From contig CAZFAJ010000004.1 in the NCBI GenBank assembly GCA_964517005.1, positions 8,305 through 72,304 on the forward strand: a stretch of 64,000 nucleotides of DNA, given 5' to 3'. This DNA is from CAYVBJ01 sp964517005. Lineage in GTDB: Bacteria; Bacteroidota; Rhodothermia; Balneolales; Balneolaceae. Position numbers and translations under genes: made by a program. The notes under the pieces were generated by a model, which was not told the origin of the DNA, ran no database searches, and saw only the letters and a list, made by a program, of their open reading frames with translations. Below, piece after piece: positions 62,782 through 64,000 of the stretch (positions within the stretch are counted from its first letter, which is position 1; each line of letters begins with the position of its first letter).

Positions 62782-63918
62782 ATGGATTTCTTTACACAAT
62801 TCAATGATCTTGTTTTTGCAGGCAATGAGCTATGGCGAATCGCTGTGCTTTTTATTATCATCACACTCTCTTTTTTTGGCGGAAAAATTCTGAAGTTTCT
62901 CCTTTTACGTATTGCACCACGTCTTAAAGATAAAGGACAAATCATTTTATCCGTCTCCGCTGAAGCTACTTCCAGAGCGATCACATTTTTGGCTTTTACT
63001 TTTGGATTGCGAATCGCAATTTCTTTCTTGATTATACCTGATGGAATTGAGGGGCTGATAGTAACAATCGTTCGTATGCTTGTGGTTCTATCAATCGGAT
63101 ATTTTGTCTACAGACAGGTGGATGTAATTGATGCATGGCTTCAGCGATTTTCGAGAGAGGATAAAGCACAGGTCGATGACATGCTTATCCCGATGGTAGG
63201 TAAATCACTTCGGGTAACTGTTACCATATTGATTATCCTCCAGGTAGCCCAAACCCTGAGCGACAAACCAATTACCAGTATCCTGGCGGGTATCGGCATT
63301 GGCGGACTGGCTCTCGGCCTCGCAGCCCAGGATTCGATTCGCAATTTTTTCGGTTCTCTTATGATCTTTGCTGATAAGCCGTTTAACGTGGGTGAACTCA
63401 TAAATCTGGACGGCAAACTGGGATCTATTTTAGAAGTCGGGGTACGGACTACAAAAATCCGAACTCTCGAGGGACATTTCCTGACCGTGCCGAATGGTCA
63501 ATTGGCCAATGAGACGATTCACAACATCGGAAAGCGGCCATTCATACGCCGCGTCATGAATATAACAATCACCTACGATACCCCTCCCGAAAAAGTAGAC
63601 CGGGCACTCGATCTTCTGAAAGAGATTTTCGACAACCACGAGGGTATGAATGAAGATTTCCCTCCCCGGATCTTTTTTAATGAACTGAATGCTGACTCTT
63701 TAAACCTGGTGGTCTACTATTGGTTCCATCCGCCTAACTTCTGGCAATACATGGAATTCAGTGAAAAGGTAAATCGTGAAATTTTCAGCAGGTTTAATGA
63801 AGAGGGAATCGATTTTGCCTTCCCGTCTCAAACTGTCTATTTGGCCGGGGATAAAAAACGTCCCATAAATTTTGGTGGATCGACAGACGATGGAAAGGCC
63901 TTCCCGACTGACGAGTAG
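62782..63918 (+). CDS. MscS family mechanosensitive ion channel
   Basis: A 378-residue MscS-type channel that releases solutes on hypo-osmotic shock. Three or four N-terminal hydrophobic helices (about 12-190) lead into the pore helix and upper beta-domain signature AGIGIGGLALGLAAQDSIRNFFGSLMIFADKPFNVGELI. The beta domain has VGVRTTKIRTLEGHFLTVPNG, and the C-terminal alpha/beta cage follows. ATG at 62782, 17 bp after the protease stop. It converges with the gene whose end lies at 63948. Confidence 0.93.
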   Translation: MDFFTQFNDLVFAGNELWRIAVLFIIITLSFFGGKILKFLLLRIAPRLKDKGQIILSVSAEATSRAITFLAFTFGLRIAISFLIIPDGIEGLIVTIVRMLVVLSIGYFVYRQVDVIDAWLQRFSREDKAQVDDMLIPMVGKSLRVTVTILIILQVAQTLSDKPITSILAGIGIGGLALGLAAQDSIRNFFGSLMIFADKPFNVGELINLDGKLGSILEVGVRTTKIRTLEGHFLTVPNGQLANETIHNIGKRPFIRRVMNITITYDTPPEKVDRALDLLKEIFDNHEGMNEDFPPRIFFNELNADSLNLVVYYWFHPPNFWQYMEFSEKVNREIFSRFNEEGIDFAFPSQTVYLAGDKKRPINFGGSTDDGKAFPTDE

Positions 63919-63960
63919 ATCTGATTCAAAACCCGGCCCTGCCCGGATCACTCGTCTGTC
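63906..63960. repeat. inverted repeat spanning two convergent gene ends
   Basis: GACTGACGAGTAGATC (63906-63921) is nearly the reverse complement of GATCACTCGTCTGTC (63946-63960), with one mismatch and one bulge, across a GC-rich spacer. It covers both stop codons and may be a bidirectional terminator-like stem, but no T tracts follow. Confidence 0.5.
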
Positions 63961-64000
63961 GAGTTGAACCAGGGCCTGCCCGTCGGGTCGCAATGGTGAA
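63948..64000 (-). CDS. C-terminal end of a convergent gene, unknown product
   Basis: A short open frame reads in from the window edge and ends HHCDPTGRPWFNSTDE and stop (TGA at 63948-63950). Its position directly after mscS on the opposite strand, and the matching TDE-stop ends, suit a real convergent gene. Only 16 residues are visible, so no function can be named. Confidence 0.35.
   Translation of the reverse strand, partial: HHCDPTGRPWFNSTDE

Noticed and set aside
1..64000. tRNA genes, rRNA genes, CRISPR arrays, IS elements and prophage genes
   Set aside because: I found no repeats, transposase, integrase or structured RNA pattern that supports any of these in the window.

Overview
The window reads as chromosomal core DNA of a Gram-negative, rod-shaped member of the Bacteroidota/Rhodothermota/Balneolota neighbourhood. 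That placement is an inference from several things: lipobox and signal-peptide proteins, tandem OmpH/Skp paralogues beside BamA, a zinc metalloprotease of the DUF5117 type, a lipocalin-like/GH16 lipoprotein, weak Shine-Dalgarno signals and TAnnTTTG-like promoter elements. Balneolota is my best guess but was not tested by any search. I saw no tRNA, rRNA, IS element, prophage or CRISPR array. Coding density is high and about a quarter of the starts I read are GTG or TTG.

Layout. 1-3172 (minus): sodium:solute symporter, fructokinase and an amylosucrase-like GH13 enzyme cut by the window edge, together a sucrose-use module. 3173-3796: a gap holding a possible small RNA that ends in a very strong terminator. 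3797-6331 (plus): a partner-switching module (STAS antagonist, HATPase kinase, GAF-PP2C phosphatase). 6375-13585 (minus): a likely co-transcribed set read as pspA, two coiled-coil proteins of unknown function, enoyl-CoA hydratase, CNNM/CorC-type membrane protein, an AAA ATPase with a degenerate N-terminal half, and pheA. 13654-20993: pyrimidine phosphorylase, pdxB, tatD, a GH16 lipoprotein, a BadF/GlcNAc-kinase-like ATPase and a kynureninase-like PLP enzyme.

20994-32121 (plus): recA-recX-AI-2E-type permease, purN-purH and the full rod-shape set mreB-mreC-mreD-pbp2-rodA. A perfect GTGACA-N6-TGTCAC palindrome lies just upstream of recA. 32130-44294: rnhB, an orphan VWA protein, then a long minus-strand envelope operon (mltD-like, ctp-like, PHP phosphoesterase, ribH, uppS, bamA, three skp/ompH paralogues) closed by a clear terminator at 34134-34177.

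44419-53614: nadE, an amidohydrolase lipoprotein, a Nudix hydrolase abutting pyrG, a GDPD, two small unknown membrane proteins, rlmB, and a DsbA/VKOR disulfide-forming pair. 53789-59171 (minus): a tight four-gene operon (alanine-racemase-like, M20 amidohydrolase, ThDP acetolactate-synthase-like enzyme, aldehyde dehydrogenase) whose pathway I cannot name. 59671-63918 (plus): a secreted ankyrin protein, a secreted zinc metalloprotease and an MscS channel. The window ends in the 3' end of a convergent gene.

The most interesting items for follow-up are the pspA-linked coiled-coil pair, the four-gene racemase/amidohydrolase/ThDP/ALDH operon, the recA-upstream palindrome, the candidate small RNA at 3577-3661, and the Skp paralogue triplet. 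Most of the rest is recognisable housekeeping.
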